Part shown: positions 5,425 to 6,812 of the stretch, one piece after another
How positions within the stretch are numbered: position 1 is the stretch's first letter
Layout of the letters: the number at the start of each line of letters is the position of its first letter
DNA from: Clostridia bacterium
GTDB lineage: Bacteria; Bacillota; Clostridia; Christensenellales; Aristaeellaceae
Direction of reading: 5' to 3'
Assembly (NCBI GenBank): GCA_016296675.1
Contig: JAEDIV010000137.1
Coordinates: 1 to 6,812 of the forward strand
DNA length: 6,812 bases
Translations under genes and position numbers: made by a program
Notes under the pieces: model-generated
The model's database searches: none
Told to the model about the DNA's origin: nothing
The model's input: only the letters and a program-made list of their open reading frames with translations

Positions 5425-6636
5425 ATGAAACTGAGACTGGCTGTTGTATACGGAAGCCGTGCCTGTGAGCATGAAGTTTCCATCATTTCCGCCCTGCAGG
5501 CGGCGCAGAACGCAGACAGAAACGAATACGACGTACTGTATGTCTACATCGATAAAAACGGCGAATGGTATACAGGCGAGCGTCTGGCCGATATCGCGTT
5601 TTACCGCAATTTTGATCCGCGCGCGGTTGTGCGCGTTCTGCCGATGGGCGTCAACGGCAAACTGCGCCTGATGCAGCATCCCGACGACAAGCTTTTCCCC
5701 ATCGGAAGACTTCGGCAGATCGCCGAGGCCGACGTGGTTATGCCGGTTATGCACGGCATGAACGGCGAGGACGGCACGCTTCAGGGCATGCTGGAACTGT
5801 GGGGCGTTCCCTATACCTCTGCCGGCGTTCTGGGCTCTTCTCTCGGTATGGACAAAATTGCCATGAAGCGCATGTTCAAAGCAACCGGTCTTCCGGTTCT
5901 GGATGACACGACTGTTGACCGCGCGGAGTGGAAAAAGGACAGAAATGCCGTTCTCAAGCGCGTTATGAGCGTTCTTCCGTTCCCGGTTTACGTAAAACCC
6001 GCCAATCTCGGTTCCTCCATCGGCATCAACCGCGCCGATGATGAAGTAGGCCTTGAAAATGCCATCGATATCGCGGTGTCCTATGACAGACGCGTTCTGA
6101 TTGAAAAAGGGGTTTCCGACCTCATGGAAATCAACTGCTCCGTTCTGGGCTATGCAGGAGAAGCGCAGGCCAGCGTGACGGAAATGCCCGTCAGATGGAC
6201 GGACTTTCTCTCCTTTGAAGAGAAGTATCTGCGCGGCGCGAAGGGCGGCGCGAAGGGCGGAAGCAAGGGCATGACCAGCCTTGACCGCCAGATGCCCGCG
6301 CCGATTTCCGAAGAAATGACCAAAAAGGTTGAATCCCTCGCCATTGCTGCGTTCAATGCTCTCGACTGCAAGGGCGTTTGCCGCATCGACTTTTTGGTCG
6401 ATAAGCGCACAAACGAGATCTTTATCGGCGAAATCAACACCATTCCTGGTTCCCTTTCCTTCTATCTGTGGGAAGCCAAGGGCATGAAATTCTCCGAGCT
6501 TATCAACAAAATGGTTGAATATGCCTTCCTTGCCAACGCCGACAGAAATGAAAATGTATTCTCCTATACTTCTTCCATTTTAAGCGGCGCCGCCGGAACC
6601 AAGGGAACGAAGGGCGTTAAAGGCACGAAGTTCTGA
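5425..6636 (+). CDS. ddl: D-Ala-D-Ala ligase-like ATP-grasp enzyme
   Basis: The product has 403 residues, longer than E. coli DdlB (306) or typical Gram-positive Ddl (about 350). Ddl enzymes couple two D-alanines using ATP, making the dipeptide that MurF attaches to the cell-wall precursor. Motifs in order: CEHEVS with E15 in the place of DdlB Glu15, HGMNGEDGTLQG (110-121), the ATP-grasp loop KPANLGSSIG (191-200), the omega-loop pair K267-Y268, R320 and D322 in CRID, and E336 and N338 in EINTIPG. Catalytic and metal-binding residues are therefore intact. The acceptor loop after G342 reads SLSFYLW and seems shorter than in typical Ddl. A lysine-glycine repeat extends the omega loop (272-282) and another ends the protein (391-402). 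I chose ATG 5425 because AGGAAG at 5411-5416 lies eight bases upstream and the Ddl homology begins there; the longer frame would overlap the MurF-like gene. D-Ala-D-Ala is the default product, but another D-Ala-D-X is possible. Confidence 0.88.
   Translation: MKLRLAVVYGSRACEHEVSIISALQAAQNADRNEYDVLYVYIDKNGEWYTGERLADIAFYRNFDPRAVVRVLPMGVNGKLRLMQHPDDKLFPIGRLRQIAEADVVMPVMHGMNGEDGTLQGMLELWGVPYTSAGVLGSSLGMDKIAMKRMFKATGLPVLDDTTVDRAEWKKDRNAVLKRVMSVLPFPVYVKPANLGSSIGINRADDEVGLENAIDIAVSYDRRVLIEKGVSDLMEINCSVLGYAGEAQASVTEMPVRWTDFLSFEEKYLRGAKGGAKGGSKGMTSLDRQMPAPISEEMTKKVESLAIAAFNALDCKGVCRIDFLVDKRTNEIFIGEINTIPGSLSFYLWEAKGMKFSELINKMVEYAFLANADRNENVFSYTSSILSGAAGTKGTKGVKGTKF
6238..6270 (+). repeat. Lys-Gly repeat tract in the Ddl-like omega loop
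   Basis: Three imperfect 12-base units encode AKGG, AKGG and SKG(M), directly after the conserved KYLRG of the omega loop. The first two units differ only in the last base of the final codon. The frame is kept. The tract adds flexible, positively charged residues close to the active-site cover. Confidence 0.75.
6595..6630 (+). repeat. Lys-rich tripeptide repeat at the Ddl-like C-terminus
   Basis: Four 9-base units encode GTK, GTK, GVK and GTK just before the last residue (Phe) and the stop. Codons vary between units (AAG/AAA, ACC/ACG), so the repeat has drifted at the DNA level while keeping the lysine spacing. The tail is basic and probably unstructured. Confidence 0.75.
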
Positions 6637-6658
6637 TTTTTTGCGAAAAAGATATATG

Positions 6659-6708
6659 AAAAACCGCCTGCAAAATCCTGAGCATAAGGACTTTGCGGGC
6701 GGTTTTTT
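6659..6708 (+). terminator. Rho-independent terminator after the Ddl-like gene, likely bidirectional
   Basis: The arms 6659-6678 and 6688-6707 form a 20-pair stem with one A-C mismatch and one G-U pair around a 9-base loop. The core is CCGCCTGCAAA against TTTGCGGGCGG. A run of six T follows the GC core on the + strand, and a matching A-run precedes it, so it should also stop transcription from the opposite strand. It begins 22 bases after the stop codon and closes the three-gene unit. Confidence 0.92.
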
Positions 6709-6812
6709 CATGAAGGCGGATTTCACAATAAAAAACAGCGGCTGCAAAAGATATGCAGCTCAGATCATCAACAAACCTCCGGGAGAGGTATGGAGAGGGA
6801 GCGCACTTCCTC
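6709..6812. other. Unassigned 3' end with small hairpins
   Basis: I recognise no gene here. Three small inverted repeats are visible: GCTGCA 6741-6746 with TGCAGC 6754-6759, ACCTC 6775-6779 with GAGGT 6785-6789, and GAGGGAG 6795-6801 with CTTCCTC 6806-6812 (one G-U). On the - strand a frame entering at the window edge ends with a TGA at 6768-6770, after which the first hairpin and then a T-run (6735-6730, - strand) would follow. This could be the end of a convergent gene, but 14 codons are too few to tell. Confidence 0.3.

Noticed and set aside
6656..6812. A + strand frame opening at ATG 6656 and running to the window edge without a stop.
   Set aside because: It has no ribosome binding site, its beginning is the terminator stem itself, and the translated residues resemble no family I know.

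Overview
The window looks like chromosomal DNA of an anaerobic Bacillota (Clostridia) species of moderate GC. The evidence is the tsaE-tsaB-rimI gene order known from Bacillus and Clostridia, strong purine-rich Shine-Dalgarno sites, a TTG start, and a clostridial-type galactokinase. The exact genus cannot be read from the sequence. All recognisable genes lie on the + strand, and base and codon use look uniform. I see no mobile element, tRNA, rRNA or CRISPR array.

Layout. (1) Bases 1-1098 hold the 3' part of a GHMP-family galactokinase-like gene whose start is outside the window. (2) A 117-base gap contains mutually exclusive GC-rich inverted repeats. (3) Bases 1216-2882 hold a tight tsaE-tsaB-rimI cluster. 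The first two genes belong to the t6A tRNA-modification machinery and the third is an N-acetyltransferase of the RimI type. The usual fourth member, tsaD, does not follow. (4) An 89-base AT-rich gap carries a likely promoter and a strong ribosome binding site. (5) Bases 2972-6636 hold a three-gene unit: an alpha/beta hydrolase with a TTG start, a Mur ligase of the MurF type with an N-terminal membrane domain, and an ATP-grasp ligase of the D-Ala-D-Ala ligase type. The gaps between them are 13 and 16 bases and each gene has its own good ribosome binding site. (6) A strong rho-independent terminator follows at 6659-6708. The last 104 bases contain small hairpins and perhaps the end of a gene on the - strand.

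The most interesting part is region 5. In ordinary cell-wall synthesis, Ddl makes D-Ala-D-Ala and soluble MurF attaches it to a UDP-MurNAc-tripeptide. Here the MurF-like protein carries a membrane domain of about 180 residues where the UDP-substrate-binding domain of MurF normally sits. The Ddl-like protein has an acceptor loop that appears shortened and altered, plus two lysine-glycine repeat tracts. A soluble serine hydrolase is encoded first. Together these suggest a membrane-associated, accessory peptide-ligation pathway, perhaps a variant of cell-wall precursor synthesis. That reading is inference. The individual family assignments are well supported by motifs.
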